A DNA stretch of 64,000 nucleotides from Agapetus fuscipes. Lineage: Eukaryota; Arthropoda; Insecta; Trichoptera; Glossosomatidae. The notes under the pieces were generated by a model. The model was not told where the DNA came from, did no database searches, and was given only the letters and a program-made list of their open reading frames with translations. Position numbers and translations under genes: made by a program. The stretch lies in NCBI GenBank assembly GCA_951799405.1, contig OX637345.1, forward strand, positions 7,812,001 to 7,876,000. The letters are read 5' to 3'. The number at the start of each line of letters is the position of its first letter. Position 1 is the first letter of the stretch. This document shows positions 24,601 through 34,315 of the stretch, one piece after another.

Positions 24601-27600
24601 CAAATGAACATAGGTACACCCTGAAACTCTTGCCGACCTTTTCTGAAACAGGGTTGACATTGGCAAAGTGAACTATTTTATAGAGCAAGGAACATACACT
24701 ACAAGTTACATTTTCTATATCACTAATAATAATATGTATAAACATCAAAACAAATACAGAATACAAAATTATAATTTAAAAAACCCTAGTCCTAGCCGCC
24801 AACATTACAGATCAACCGCCATTTCTTTATGTCCTTGCATACTTCTTTCATTTCATCCAGAGTCATAACCTTCTTCATACAAGCTTTCCTTTTGTTATGA
24901 CTCCGGATATTCCGTTCATTGGAATGATTTAGAAAAATAAATACTAAGTAGTTATTACTGCAAAAATTTAATACAACCTTGCCTTGTAATCTTGAACAAG
25001 CAGCATGACTTCTTATTTTTGTTTCAGCCTATTAGACACATCTGCCCATTCAGCGCTTTGTGTACACAAATGTCAATTTCAGAGTTGTTTGGTTTTTGTT
25101 TGTTTGTTATTTATATTACGTTTGCTGTTTCAAATCGTTAGTATTGAAGGAAACACGAAAATGCTTCATGATTACCGATAGAAAATCATTTGTTTCCGTT
25201 AAAGATCAGGCCTGGATTAAGGATGATTCAAGGAATGGCTCGAGCAGTGGGCGTGCATCAAGTGAAAGGGGCCTTTTTTTCTTCGTCTTTATCTTCATTG
25301 CTGACGGTTCACTTTTATCTAGTTTTTCTTGAAGCTCCAACCACCGAGGTGCTTTCTGTTATCTCCAATTGATCGGTCAAAATAAGCAGCATACATCTCG
25401 TTGAAGAGCCTTCTTTAAGTAATGAGGATTTCTTAAATTATCTCTGACAAATCATATAAAATATTTTAAATTACAGATGTACATGGCTTAAACTGACTTT
25501 AGATGGCAGCGAACAGAGGGCGCTGTTATGATTTTAATCCTATAATCAAGGAGCATTATTTGATTTTACTTCGAAAAATTACTTCTTACATTTCAGCAAT
25601 TCAAATAACTTCACGTCGATCTAACAAAGGCGACGTTAGTTTCGATTTTCCCCTTGTTCATTTAAAACCGTGTGTACTGTTTTAATAAATTTAAACAGAT
25701 TTGATAACCTTGACTTATACAATGAATTAAGTCTTGCGTAGCGCAACTCAGCTGCACATATTTTGCAACTTCTTAAAACGTTGCCCTCTAAGGGTTCGCA
25801 TGTGGCATTTGCAACCTTTTTTATTTTTTAAGGTAAGGGGACCGGCCTTACACCAACTACTTCAGTGAAAATGGATGATACGATAACAAAATATTTATTT
25901 GCCTGTTCCCTGGCAACTCGGCCGTGTGACCAATCTGGAATGGTATTGGACCCAATTTTGTCGTCTACTAAATTTGTGCCGAGTCCATTCTGAACAACAC
26001 AACCTTTTTTTCCCCCAACACAAGTTTTGGAAACAACATTGTGAATTTGTAAAATTAAACATGACATATAAATCGACACTCTTCTTAGTACCTACTAAGA
26101 TTCGTTTCGGTTCATAATTAGAAAAAATAAGGTTGGAGAGCTCATGTCTTTCCTCACACCAGGGCCCCCGATGGGCTTTATACGGATCTGTCAACGGTGG
26201 TGTGTAAGACTACATTAAGATCACGATGTTTAAGTACTAAACTGCCTGGACAGAAAATTGTAACTTTACTTTTTTTTAAAAACGCTAACTCCATATTATT
26301 TTGGCATAATAATATTATTTGTTTCGATCTAGAATCCAAGTCGTAAAGATATATTAACATTTATGATTGATGATCGATGTATTTCTACAAATGAACAGTG
26401 GAAGCACATCGATCCTTTATAAAATATCTCATTAATGATGGAGAGGGCCATTGAGGTGTGATATACACAAAAACGGCGCTCTTTTGTCATGTTTATAATT
26501 ATTAAATAAACTATCCTTCAGTACACGTGTAAGCTCGAGTCTACACATGATGCATGTGTACAAACAAAAGAAAAACCAAAAACTTAAATCAACATAAGCC
26601 ATGCCGCCTCTGCAACACTTAACCACAGATCTGCAACACAGCAACACAGATCTTTCCTGAAAAGGGGTGATCTAATCTAATCTAATTTAATCTAATTTGC
26701 GAAGATATGTAGATATTAAGGATTCACATTATATGCATTTTAATAAGCAAACAAATCTCAAATGAGCATACACCCTGCAACACTTGCCGACCTTCCCTGA
26801 TACAGGGGTGATACTGGCAAAGTGAACCATTTTCTACAGCTTGGGTGGTCAGCCGCATACCAACCTATAAGTCAAGGAACATACACAACAAATAACATTT
26901 TTAAAATCAACAAATAATATGTATTCAACAAATAATATGGTGACATAGCGCCCTTGGGGTGGCTAGTGCCACTAAACCAGCGGTTGCCAAAGTGGTGGTC
27001 CGCGAGAAAATTTCGCTGGTCCGCAGAATTGTTAATTGTTTTGTTTGTACAATTTTTGTTTATTTTATTATGGTTTATTAATAAAGCTTTCATAACTTGG
27101 TTACTATTAATAGTTTCATTTTATTAACTAGGATTATTTTATGTGTTCTTTGATCACAATTTTTTTTTATAAATATATTTAACACTTAAAAAATCCTATA
27201 AGTGGTCCGCGGGATTTAAATTATGAATTAACTGGTCCGTGTGGTCAAAAAGTTTGCCGACCGCTGCACTAAACGGCGCTACGTAAAAATTGCACAATTA
27301 TTATTATTATCATTATTTATTGAAAAAAATTAACCGTTTTTTACAGTATCGGTTTTTCATACCAACCTCGAGCTCCAGTACCGCGCCGCTATCGGTTCTC
27401 TCAGGCGAGGCCTCCCGGCCAAGCTTGAACATCAGGTGATCCCGCCGCCGCCGGATGGACGCCTGACGCAGCGTGTCAGGGACTCGGTTCGCGACGCTAT
27501 ATACGCACAGTGGCAAAAGTACTGGGACGTCACATCGTGTGACAAGGTCATCTACTCCTTTTTTCCGTCGATCAGGGAGCGCATGGCTGCGCGGTGGCTC

Positions 27601-30600
27601 GTCCCGGACCACTTCACCAGCCAGTTCCTCACTGGTCACGGGAAATTTGCGCACTACCTTTTAGAACGGGGCGTCATCTCTCAGGGTGGAGGGGAGTGTT
27701 TGTGCGGACCCATTGCCCAGGACGTGCGGCACGTCCTGTGGGATTGCCCTCTGCTGCACTCTCAACGAGAGCTCCTCATCGACGCAGTCCGGCCGGCCGG
27801 TTCCGGACCGGTCGGCTACGCGGACCTCGTTGCCAGTAGAGCCAACTACCTTGCATTCCGCCGCTTCTGCCAGTCCTGGCACGAGTTCGCAGCCGCGGGC
27901 TCAAGACTGGGCAGAGGTGACCATTAGCCCTCAGTCAGTCCTCGCGACACCCATACATATTGACGTATGTACACCCATAACTTACTGCGCTCAGCGCGGA
28001 TGGCAACTCGTTCGATACACGTCAATGAAGGGCTCCCGTCAGGCACATTAGCTTCAGTAACCTCGACGTTCTGGGGAGGGTGGGACTTCTTAGAGTCATG
28101 CGTTAGCCCCTGATTTGAGGATCCTCTTTTTCCTTTCTTGAGTAGAGTAACTTTAGCTGATTAACTTCAACGGGAAGGCCTTCCGCCGCCAAAAAACATT
28201 GCAAGTGAAGTATCACCAAGTGAAGCGACTCCGCATGAGTTGTATGAACTTGGTGGGTGGAGGTGGGTAAAGTGCCAACCTGTAATTCAAGGAACTTGAA
28301 AACACACAAAGTTCAACTACGATAGTGCCTATGTGACTAGGGCTTTAAAATGTTAGTTAGCATTTTCACTAACAACCCGACCGTGTGATGTGACATTTTT
28401 TTATTAATAAAATTTGAGTCCATTTTTCCCCTCTCAAGGTTTTTTTCTTTTCTAAGCTTTTAATATGTCCAAGATTATCATTGTATGATAGGTAGGTATA
28501 ATTGTGTTTAAATTTCGAAGTAATTTAAATTTGAATTAGAATTCTAAAGTGTTGCCATTGAGACTTGTGTAAATCTTTGTTCCCTTTATACCTAAAGACA
28601 ATGTTATCCTTGGATGACATTGAAAACTAAAAACAAAATATAAGTTATGCAAAGTTTAAAATTACAATAAATGTGATGTTGTCGTATGAATTTAAAATCA
28701 ACAAAAGAAAGTACAGCCATAAAGTTTATCTTTTATGAAAGAAAAATAAAAAAATACAGAAAATTATTATTTTGTATTTGTATAGATAAGAACGCATGCA
28801 ATGGACTCGGAACATTTTTGACTTGTAACTTTTTTCGACGAGTAAACACGTCAGTCTCTTGACTGCTATCCTTAGTAACCAATAACAAAATATTTATTTG
28901 CCTTTTCCTTCGCAACCTAACGCAAGCAACGTAACAATATTGTATTTTTTAGATAATATTCTTTCATAGTTTCGAGCGATTTTAATGTGACTTATTTTAT
29001 GAGCTGCCACATATATATACATACTTTGTTTTGGTTTCTAAAGACCGTAGTCCTATACAAGTGTGACGTTTGCTCGCCAAGAAAAAGTTCTAAAATAAAT
29101 TTGTACTGAGTCCATTTTGAGTATTTTTCAAAGAAATTAGTGATGAATTTCATTTTATTGATTTACTAAATAAACAAATAAATGCGTCCATTATCATGTC
29201 CATTTGTAAAACATTTCCCCTGACGGATATTTTCTTTTTTTTCAGGATGGAATCAGACATACCAGTTCCATATGGCAGAACAATTGAGAAAACAGCACCT
29301 CTGAAAGCGTATCAGAGAAAGAGAGCTGAAAACGACATCATGTCTCTTGTTCCACACGCAGACGAGAAGCAAAGAAATGTTTTGGTGGCCATCATGTCTT
29401 CAAACTGTGGATCCAAGAATAGGCGGCATGAGTACGTCACAGAGCTGAAGAAGCACATAGACGTGGACTACTTTGGGAATTGTGGCGATGCAGATCATAA
29501 GAAAGGGTGAGGAAGTGAAAATGATAAATTACATAGGGGTGAAGTGAGAACCTTGTTGGAAACCATCTGAAAATATATTTGAATTGTATCAAAGATAAAA
29601 CGAAACTCGCAACGCAACTTAGCGGCACATATAGCGTAACTTCTTGACGCATTATCTCCGAAGAGCTTAGCGTGTGGCGAGTGGAACCTGTTTATTTTTA
29701 CAGGTAAGGCCTTACGCCAAACCCTTCAATTCAAGCGGAGGATTCCCAGCTCCCGAGGGGGCTGATACTAATTTCTTGTGAAGGCTGAGTAAGCCTTGCC
29801 GGTATTTTTATTTTGATAAAAGAAAAAATAAATAATCACCAAAATGGGAAATCGTTACTGACACCCTCGGTGAGATTCGGAACCGAGCTATCGGCATAAA
29901 ATGCAAGCACTGTACCAACAGAGCTATCGACCTGCATAGATAGATAAGTTGTTTTTTTTTTTTGTAAATTGTGAGTAGGTACCTGGATCAGGAGGGGGAG
30001 ACTTTTAATTGATATTGATGGGACCACATCAGCCGTAAAGTTTGGATGTATATCTTCTTCGTCATATTGCGTTCTGGTCTTTTATTTTGCCTTAAATATG
30101 GAGGCAATTTTTTGAGACAGCTTGTGTCATAGCAATTTTTTACGTTTTGTTTCAGTTGCCCCGGACATTTCAACGCAGACTGCCCAGCCATGAACAAATA
30201 CTACTTCTACTTATCTTTCGAAAACTCCAATTGCGATCAGTACATGACTGAAAAGGTCTTTTGGAACGCGTATTCAAAGGGTGCCATACCTATAATCCTT
30301 GGAGCTAGCACCAAAAACAGCAAGCTCAATCTACCACCTGATTCATATCTTCACACCCACGATTATGCAAGGCCTTTGGATCTAGCGAGGCATCTGATTC
30401 TCCTGAATGAAACCCTGGATGACACTTTGAAGATTTTTCACAATTGGAGATTGGATTTTGATGTGGCGAATGAGCATGCATATTTTGGATCGCCTTCGTA
30501 CCACTACTGTAGAATCTGCGAAGCTTTAAACTACAATAATCCGGCACCGAAGGTCTACAATGATTTGTCGAAGTTTTTGAGCGTTGAAGACAATTGTTTG

Positions 30601-30648
30601 GAGGTTGATAGTGTGGAGATCGCTCAAGACGATGAAGAGAAAAAATGA
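15620..30648 (+). CDS. Alpha-1,3-fucosyltransferase C-like (GT10), five exons
   Basis: A Golgi type II enzyme expected to move fucose from GDP-fucose onto N-acetylglucosamine-containing glycans. Exons 15620-15826, 21794-21939, 23850-24104, 29246-29506 and 30156-30648 join in phases 0/2/2/2 with GT-AG sites and give 453 aa. Residues 6-25 (LIVFFGVTSFIFVFIIFSNL) form the signal anchor. Exon 2 has FKILIWKDGPFLERRH; exon 3 has FGNCSSKNCMLTY, DAVVFLLHRL, GQRWVFLTDESPF and NGVFNWSMTY. Exon 5 carries the GT10 donor-binding motif YYFYLSFENSNCDQYMTEK then NAYSKGAIPIILG (about 304-336), and the C-terminal YHYCRICEALNY. All these are family hallmarks. The 6-kb first intron and the others are packed with SINEs, LINE pieces and a foldback MITE. 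Family C rather than A is inferred from the insect FucTC-like sequence; acceptor specificity is unknown. Confidence 0.9.
16033..16362 (-). repeat. Family B tRNA-derived SINE
   Basis: Head on the right: on the minus strand CCGGTCGATAGTTCAGTCAG and a decayed B box; tail on the left ending AGCTTAATTACG. Diverged but complete. Confidence 0.8.
16525..16625 (+). repeat. Possible tRNA-like SINE head, unlike families B and C
   Basis: TGGCCTAATGGTT resembles an A box and GGTCGTGTTTTCGATACTC a weak B box at roughly tRNA spacing. Only one copy is visible, so this is tentative. Confidence 0.3.
16945..17400 (+). mobile_element. LINE 3' fragment (RTE-like ORF2 C-terminus)
   Basis: The frame at 17067-17375 encodes RWFGHVERMKDDRLTKYVY, then GKRGKGRPRKVWSDQI and KKWRQLCRGSGHP, the typical C-terminal tail of RTE-like non-LTR retrotransposon proteins. 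It is 5' truncated. Related pieces lie at 20885-21160 and 24795-24885 (minus), 33855-34050 and 48775-49245 (plus). Confidence 0.75.
17413..18118. mobile_element. 706-bp foldback MITE with TTAA ends, copy 1
   Basis: The left arm (17413-17745) and right arm (17787-18118) are near-perfect reverse complements of about 330 bp around a spacer of about 40 bases. The ends read TTAAGGCGTGTTATAAAG and its complement. TTAA could be a piggyBac-type target duplication. It has no coding capacity. Copy 2 at 47953-48658 has exactly the same length. Confidence 0.9.
18172..18413 (+). repeat. Family A short repeat
   Basis: Starts ATAATCTAAGTTGCAAAGA and ends near ACCAACCTACATATGTGTCAAAG. The central CCCTGAAACCGGGG block is preserved. 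Confidence 0.8.
18678..18890 (+). repeat. Family A short repeat, 3' truncated
   Basis: Contains ATAATCTAGATTGAGTTGC, TTCGCGCTTACACATGCCGC and CCCTGAAACAGGAGTTACAC. It stops at AAAGTGAACT without the usual right end. Confidence 0.8.
19065..19260. repeat. Inverted pair of hammerhead-like segments (type C)
   Basis: Two inverted copies of a block with TTACTAATGTACGACCGG and GAAACATTGTT face each other. The left copy, read on the minus strand, has CTGATGG (19115-19121), a GGAAAC-like stem II, GAAA, CCGGTC and GTACATTAG. The right copy (about 19200-19245, plus) keeps GGAAACATTGTTTTC, GAAACCGGTC and GTACATTAG but has lost CUGANGA. This fits decayed Penelope-type hammerheads. Confidence 0.55.
19332..19492 (-). 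repeat. Family A short repeat, partial
   Basis: Reverse copy recognisable by GGTTCACTTTGC at its left and GCAACTTAGATTATAG at its right; internally shortened. Confidence 0.7.
19525..19800 (+). repeat. Family A short repeat, full length
   Basis: From ATCTAATCTAAGTTGC to ACCTATAAGTCAAGGAAC. It contains all family landmarks with few changes. Confidence 0.85.
19975..19990. repeat. Poly-C tract
   Basis: An uninterrupted run of C within AATCGCCCCC...CCAGTGCTTG. The flanking GTGCTTGTTTGGTGTATCTA recurs at about 20180-20210 and 52485-52510, so it belongs to a dispersed repeat. Confidence 0.8.
20425..20715 (+). repeat. Family B SINE, head damaged
   Basis: Retains GGTTCGATCCC-like B box sequence and TGATTTTCCGTCTCGCTG. 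The tail ends in AAGCTTAGTTGCG. Confidence 0.75.
20885..21160 (-). mobile_element. LINE 3' fragment (RTE-like)
   Basis: Reverse copy of the 16945-17400 fragment: it ends in GGATGGCCAGTACCTCCGC, and the complementary strand encodes the decayed tail. Confidence 0.6.
21265..21588 (-). repeat. Family B tRNA-derived SINE
   Basis: Complete reverse copy. The B box GGTTCGAATCCC reads on the minus strand near 21525 and the A box lies near 21560-21575. Its head abuts a family C SINE. Confidence 0.85.
21588..21755 (-). repeat. Family C tRNA-derived SINE, partial
   Basis: On the minus strand it begins GACCGGTCTAGTTCTAACGC with B box GTTCGATTCCCGGCAGAGC, and includes ACAGCAATTGGGTC at its left end. It lies just upstream of exon 2 of the first fucosyltransferase gene. 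Confidence 0.8.
22095..22375 (-). repeat. Family B tRNA-derived SINE
   Basis: On the minus strand the head reads GTCCGGTCGATGGCTCAGTT with B box GTTCGAATTCC; the body has AATGATTTCCCGTTTCGGTG. Confidence 0.85.
23085..23225 (-). repeat. Family A short repeat, partial
   Basis: Reverse right half: starts TTCCTTGACTTATAAGTTGG and runs to a central block like CCTGTTTCAGGAATGGTC. Confidence 0.75.
23265..23490 (+). repeat. Family B SINE, 5' truncated
   Basis: Body and tail only: CTCAAGAAATGAGAACTAAC, GAAGTGGTTGGCGTGAGGCC and CAGCTTAGTTAC. Confidence 0.75.
23556..23825 (+). repeat. Family A short repeat, full length
   Basis: From CCATAATCTATAATCTAAG to ACCTATAAGTCAAGGAA. Its right end lies only about 25 bp before the splice acceptor of exon 3 of the first fucosyltransferase gene. 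Confidence 0.85.
24130..24358 (-). mobile_element. LINE 3' fragment, second type
   Basis: The minus-strand frame 24152-24358 encodes VRPLGRPRMRWADNVEADAE and WRDESWRIVVREAL, the common end of some RTE/BovB-like retrotransposon proteins. It is truncated on both sides. Confidence 0.7.
24470..24700 (+). repeat. Family A short repeat
   Basis: From ATCTAATCTAAGTTGC through TTCGCGCTTGTACTTGCC to AAAGTGAACTATTTTATAG; right end partly lost. Confidence 0.8.
24795..24885 (-). mobile_element. Short LINE 3' remnant (RTE-like)
   Basis: On the minus strand it resembles the LINE tail at 17280-17330 (ATGAAAGAAGTATGCAAGGA region). It is small and decayed. Confidence 0.4.
25738..25870 (-). repeat. Family B SINE, 3' end only
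   Basis: Contains GCAACTCAGCTGCACATA at the left and AAGGTAAGGGGACCGGCCTT, the complement of the family tail. Confidence 0.7.
26330..26660 (+). repeat. Family A short repeat interrupted by SINE C tail sequence
   Basis: The left part AGAATCCAAGTCGTAAAGAT and the right part TACACGTGTAAGCTCGAG belong to family A. Bases about 26450-26490 (TTGAGGTGTGATATACAC) match a SINE C tail. Confidence 0.6.
26671..26885 (+). repeat. Family A short repeat
   Basis: From ATCTAATCTAATTTAATC to ACCTATAAGTCAAGGAAC, with an internal deletion. Confidence 0.8.
26978..27266. mobile_element. hAT-type MITE with 8-bp target duplication
   Basis: Ends CAGCGGTTGCCAAAGT and GTTTGCCGACCGCTG form an imperfect inverted repeat. 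The element is flanked by CACTAAAC on both sides (26970-26977 and 27267-27274), an 8-bp target duplication as expected for hAT transposons. The 289-bp body is AT-rich and non-coding. A second copy starts at 63922. Confidence 0.92.
27340..28050 (+). mobile_element. R1/LOA-like LINE ORF2 C-terminal fragment
   Basis: A GC-rich island in AT-rich sequence. The frame 27436-27927 encodes FLTGHGKFAHYLLERG then CLCGPIAQDVRHVLWDCPLL, the C-terminal cysteine-histidine block found after the RT or RNase H in R1-related LINEs. It is 5' truncated, and the open frame suggests a fairly recent insertion. No clear poly-A tail or target duplication was seen. Confidence 0.75.
28051..28797. other. Intronic spacer
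   Basis: AT-rich intron sequence with a family D MITE end near 28380-28420. Nothing else is recognisable. Confidence 0.4.
28798..29119. mobile_element. TIR MITE, family D
   Basis: Left end AATGGACTCGGAACAT and right end TGTACTGAGTCCATTTTG form an imperfect inverted repeat. The body has no coding frame. Confidence 0.5.
29612..29938 (-). repeat. Family B tRNA-derived SINE
   Basis: On the minus strand: GGTCGATAGCTCTGTTGGTA (A box), a damaged B box, AACGATTTCCCATTTTGGTG and a tail ending GCTAAGTTGCG. It lies in intron 4 of the first fucosyltransferase gene. Confidence 0.85.
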
Positions 30649-30667
30649 TTGTTCAGTTTATTTTTTA

Positions 30668-30745
30668 TTCTCGACTTTTTGCTGACGTTGTAGCAAACGT
30701 CTCCAGGAGGCACCCTTTTTGCGCAACGATTGAGGATGAATAATG
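30668..30745 (-). repeat. Decayed Penelope hammerhead segment, type A
   Basis: On the minus strand it is alignable with 5515-5580, but the core CTGAAGA has become CTGGAGA and GAAA is lost. It begins about 20 bp after the stop codon of the first fucosyltransferase gene and so may lie in its 3' UTR. Confidence 0.6.
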
Positions 30746-30954
30746 TATTGTGGTTTTCCCATAGCGGTTCGTCTAACATCCGCAAAGTCATTGTTTAAAT
30801 TCATTATAATATTTAAATATGTCAAACGACCGCAACTTCAGTTTAAATTTTAATTTAGATAGTAAAGTTGAAAATTTTACCCTAACTTTTGTGGAAATAA
30901 AAAAACATGCATTTTTTTTTTTATTAAAATCTATAAAGAAGCGCTGTCATGGTT

Positions 30955-31165
30955 CAAATGGACAGTGCTTACATTTGAGATTCATATTCAATGTACAAAT
31001 GGAAGTTTGCGCTTATACATGCTAAATATGTACTGAAAAATAAAAAGAGCAAATCTCAAATAAACATAATCCCTGCAGCTCTTGCTGTCCTTCTCAATCT
31101 GGGGTGACATTTGTAAAGTGAACCATGGTTGGTCAGCGTCATACCAACCCTATGTCAAGGAACAC
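30955..31165 (+). repeat. Family A short repeat
   Basis: Recognisable by GAAGTTTGCGCTTATACATG, GGGGTGACATTTGTAAAGTG and ACCAACCCTATGTCAAGGAA. Its left end is diverged. Confidence 0.75.
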
Positions 31166-32189
31166 GGCAGTTTTTTTTAAACATCGGTTGATAAAAAAAA
31201 TTAGGATCAGCTGCTATGAAATACAATAAATGCCATTTATTGTTTTGCTGATTTTTCATGTTTACGAAAATATGTAGGTCATATTTAAGTGTTAAGGTTA
31301 TGTAAAACTATGTATATATAAACTTAAAATAAGCATAATAGTAAAAAATATTAAATTTTCAATAGTAGGCAATTTTCAATAAACAAAGAAAATAGGTTAA
31401 AATTGTTGTAAGCAAAAATTACGGAATCTGGATCTCAAAGAATTTGTATTAAATTTGATTTTATTCAATATTTTAATATTCATTAGACTAATTCTTTATT
31501 TTATTTGTATGTAATGCACTCGGCACAAATTCTTTTGACAAAAAAATTGTGACGTCACTCGTTCGGGTTGCTATGGAAAAGGCAAACTAATATTTTGTGT
31601 AAGGAACCTAGTCACATGTTTTGTCGGTGAGAAAAAAATCTAATTTCGAATTTTGTGCCCGTTCCATTGGAAAGCATTTAGTGTGAGTCACACCTCAAGG
31701 CCATTATTTGTTCACGGATCAGGACCACTGAAAAGGTGCGTCTCGAGTGCTCCCCTGAAAACACCAATAGTCGTAGTCTTATACTTTCTGTAAATGTATT
31801 TATTATTCTGTATGATTTTCGTATTGCCATGCGATATTTTATGAAATAATTGTTAAAGATACAAAAAAATAAGCATATTTTGAATGTGATTAAAAAATGT
31901 ATGTGCCAAAGTCTATTTTATTTTATTGTATGCAATATTGGAATGCAATTCACCAATCTATGGTTGCCTGGCCAGAAACAAGTACATATTTATGCTATCG
32001 ATTTATTATTCAACAATCTAATGAATTAAGAATGAGGTCCACGCATTTGAAAATGACATAAAGTTGTGACGTCACACCGTGGGTTGCTAGGGCCATGGTT
32101 TACCAATATTTAGTGACGTTTGCCCACCGAGGAAAATTTGTAACATCCATACGAGCCCATTGACATACGAGTCATGTAAACTCAGGTTT

Positions 32190-32425
32190 AAATCTTTCGC
32201 CATGTAGACTGGGTGGAAGTCTCGACTACCGTTGATAGATCTTACCGTCTCTTTTTGATGATAGGATGGAATAAAACATGGCAGAGTAGGTATCAACAGC
32301 TGATCCATTTTATATGGAACAACGATCAGCTGTTCAGGCACCACCATGTTTTAATCCGTCCTATCGTCAAAAAGGTATGGTAAGATCTACCGACGGCCGT
32401 CGAGACTTCTTCCCCAGATGGGATT
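32190..32425. repeat. Palindromic repeat
   Basis: The left part (AGTCTCGACTACCG, ATAGATCTTACC, GATGATAGGATGG, ACATGG, CAGCTGATCC) is mirrored on the right side (GATCAGCTG, CCATGTTTTAATCCGTCC, GTAAGATCTACCGACGG). The arms are about 100 bp with moderate divergence. It could be a foldback MITE. Confidence 0.7.
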
Positions 32426-33039
32426 CGATTCGCCGCTGTTTTATTTTAAACCATTCAAAGGGCCATCACTGTGTCAGCTCTGTCATAGCACCAATAACTT
32501 GCATATGTATCTATTTGCAGCTTAGATCAACCTTACAGGTTTTTACTGGAATTTAAGTGCGCATGTCCAATTCGAGGCGTATTGTTTAGGCATGACTGTC
32601 GTTACAAGTGATGGCGATCCATTTTATTCTTTATTTTTACAATCCAGTCACGTTTGAACAATGGTCCTTCAGGTGAAAAATACATTAAATATACGAGGCG
32701 AGAACCAAAATGTACCTGAAATTTTCCTCTGAAAGTGTAATTCATTATACATTTTGCTTGACTTTGAACGTAAATGCTTGATTGTGGCGTTGATTGTGGA
32801 CCATATGTAGTTTCTTTCTTATTTTTTCCTCTTTTGCTTACGTATTGTAACTACTACTACTGTGTGTTATTTAACAAAAAGCAAGCATCGAAACGTACGC
32901 AATAGAAGAAATAAGAAGAGAAAAAGAAGAAATAAACTGTAGGCCGCAGTCAGAACCCGAAAGTACCATATAAATAATAAAGTTATGGTCGTTTGGCATA
33001 TTATGACAATGAATAATTGCACTTTCCCGACATTAGAAG

Positions 33040-33260
33040 AACCGGTGTGTAAGAACTTACATTATTCTCGACGTTTCGTTGGCATCGTTGGTAAAGTCTT
33101 CACGAGGCAATCCTTTCTGCACGACCAGTTAATCTTCAAACGCCTAGCAATAATGTGAGTTTTCTTCCAATGGAAAATTTCTATCCAGGTTCTGTTGCCA
33201 CAGCCTATCAGAGATGGAGTTTCCGGACGTTACACCTTGGTATGCGGTGGACTTCTTCAG
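33040..33260 (-). repeat. Penelope-type remnants with decayed ribozyme motifs
   Basis: 33055-33130 matches the type A segment at 5515-5580 on the minus strand (GAAACGTCGAGAATAATG preserved, CUGANGA damaged to GTGAAGA). 33190-33260 resembles the type B segment (CTGAAGAAGTCC, CGTCCGGAA). Confidence 0.6.
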
Positions 33261-33667
33261 CGTTATGATGATGTGATGTGATGTTATGAAAATTGGGAGC
33301 TTACTCGGGATATAATAACAGCAGTGCAGGCACTTCCCATGCTTTCTGATTCCTCCCATTGGTATTTTCCGCACTTTGTGGAACAACAGAGCCATCAATT
33401 TACTCGCACAGGCGAATGGGTGAATTTCACGTTTGCTTCCAACATAAAAATGTTTTCAAATAAACAACCAAACAAGAATCCGACATAACGGACCGTGGCA
33501 AATATTAAAATTTGTTCCCTGTCGTTCGCCATTGTGCTCCCATCAGCGTGGTTAACTTGTTACTGTGGTGCGTGTTCACGAGCAATGCTGTGAGATCTCC
33601 TAGTGCTATCCATGTTTTATTTTTATTGAAAATAGTGTAAGGGAAAATACTCACCCTGACACACCTT

Positions 33668-33808
33668 AAATCTAACTTGTAAGTTCGCACTTACACACGC
33701 TGCATGTGAAATTACAAAAAAAACAAAAAAAAATAGTACGCTGCAACTCTTGCTGCCCTTCCCGGAAAAAGAGAGTCAGCTTTAGACCAATATATAAGTC
33801 AAGGAAGA
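33668..33808 (+). repeat. Family A short repeat, shortened
   Basis: Shows AAGTTCGCACTTACACACGC, CTTGCTGCCCTTCCCGG and ATATAAGTCAAGGAA, with internal deletions. Confidence 0.7.
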
Positions 33809-33854
33809 AGGAAAAAATAAAGAAGAAAGTAATATAGAACAAGAGAACAAGCTA

Positions 33855-34050
33855 TGAAAGGGTGTGAAAGTAAAGGTGTATAAGAATATAATGAGATGGC
33901 CTGGACATGTAGGATGATAGGAGAATGGATGATGAAAGACTGATAAATTGCTCTTAGAAAGAATCGTAAATGAAAAAAGGTATGAATAAATTAAAGAGAT
34001 TATGCAGAGATATGAAGTAATGGAGGCAACTCTGCAGAGACTCGCCAGAT
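33855..34050 (+). mobile_element. LINE 3' fragment (RTE-like)
   Basis: Decayed copy of the 16945-17400 fragment: GAGATGGCCTGGACATGTAG, then GGAGGCAACTCTGCAGAGAC. Confidence 0.6.
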
Positions 34051-34315
34051 TTTTTGTTAATGCATTTGATCGTTGTTTGGACTTGAAACAACCAATCATA
34101 CGCATAGCATTTTCAGTTCTCATAGTATCGTCTGTGAATACGTGTGGGATTCTCTTATATAAATCAACACTTGGCAGAAGACAGCTTTTGTTCAACGTAG
34201 GTGACAAAGCCTGTAAGTTGTGGCCAATAACAAAATCGTACATTTTCTTACATTGTTTTTTGGTGTTTTCAAGTTAACTATGTTCTTTTATTGTAGTTAA
34301 TTCTAAGCTATAAAA

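Larger units (their letters stand above)
24105..29245. other. Intron 3 of the first fucosyltransferase gene
   Basis: Five kilobases rich in mobile DNA: LINE fragments, family A copies, a hAT MITE and an R1-like LINE end, each listed separately. The stretch 24890-25740 shows nothing I can name. Confidence 0.6.
30649..34315. other. Intergenic region between the two fucosyltransferase genes
   Basis: Contains a decayed Penelope ribozyme-region copy right after the first gene's stop (30668-30745, minus), family A copies, family D MITEs (about 31510-31678 and 32038-32160), a palindromic repeat (32190-32425), a Penelope piece near 33040-33260 and a LINE end at 33855-34050. No extra gene is supported. 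Confidence 0.6.

Noticed and set aside
27661..27882. Frames overlapping the R1-like LINE fragment in other phases
   Set aside because: Only the 27436-27927 frame shows the conserved Cys-His block; the others are GC-driven shadows.
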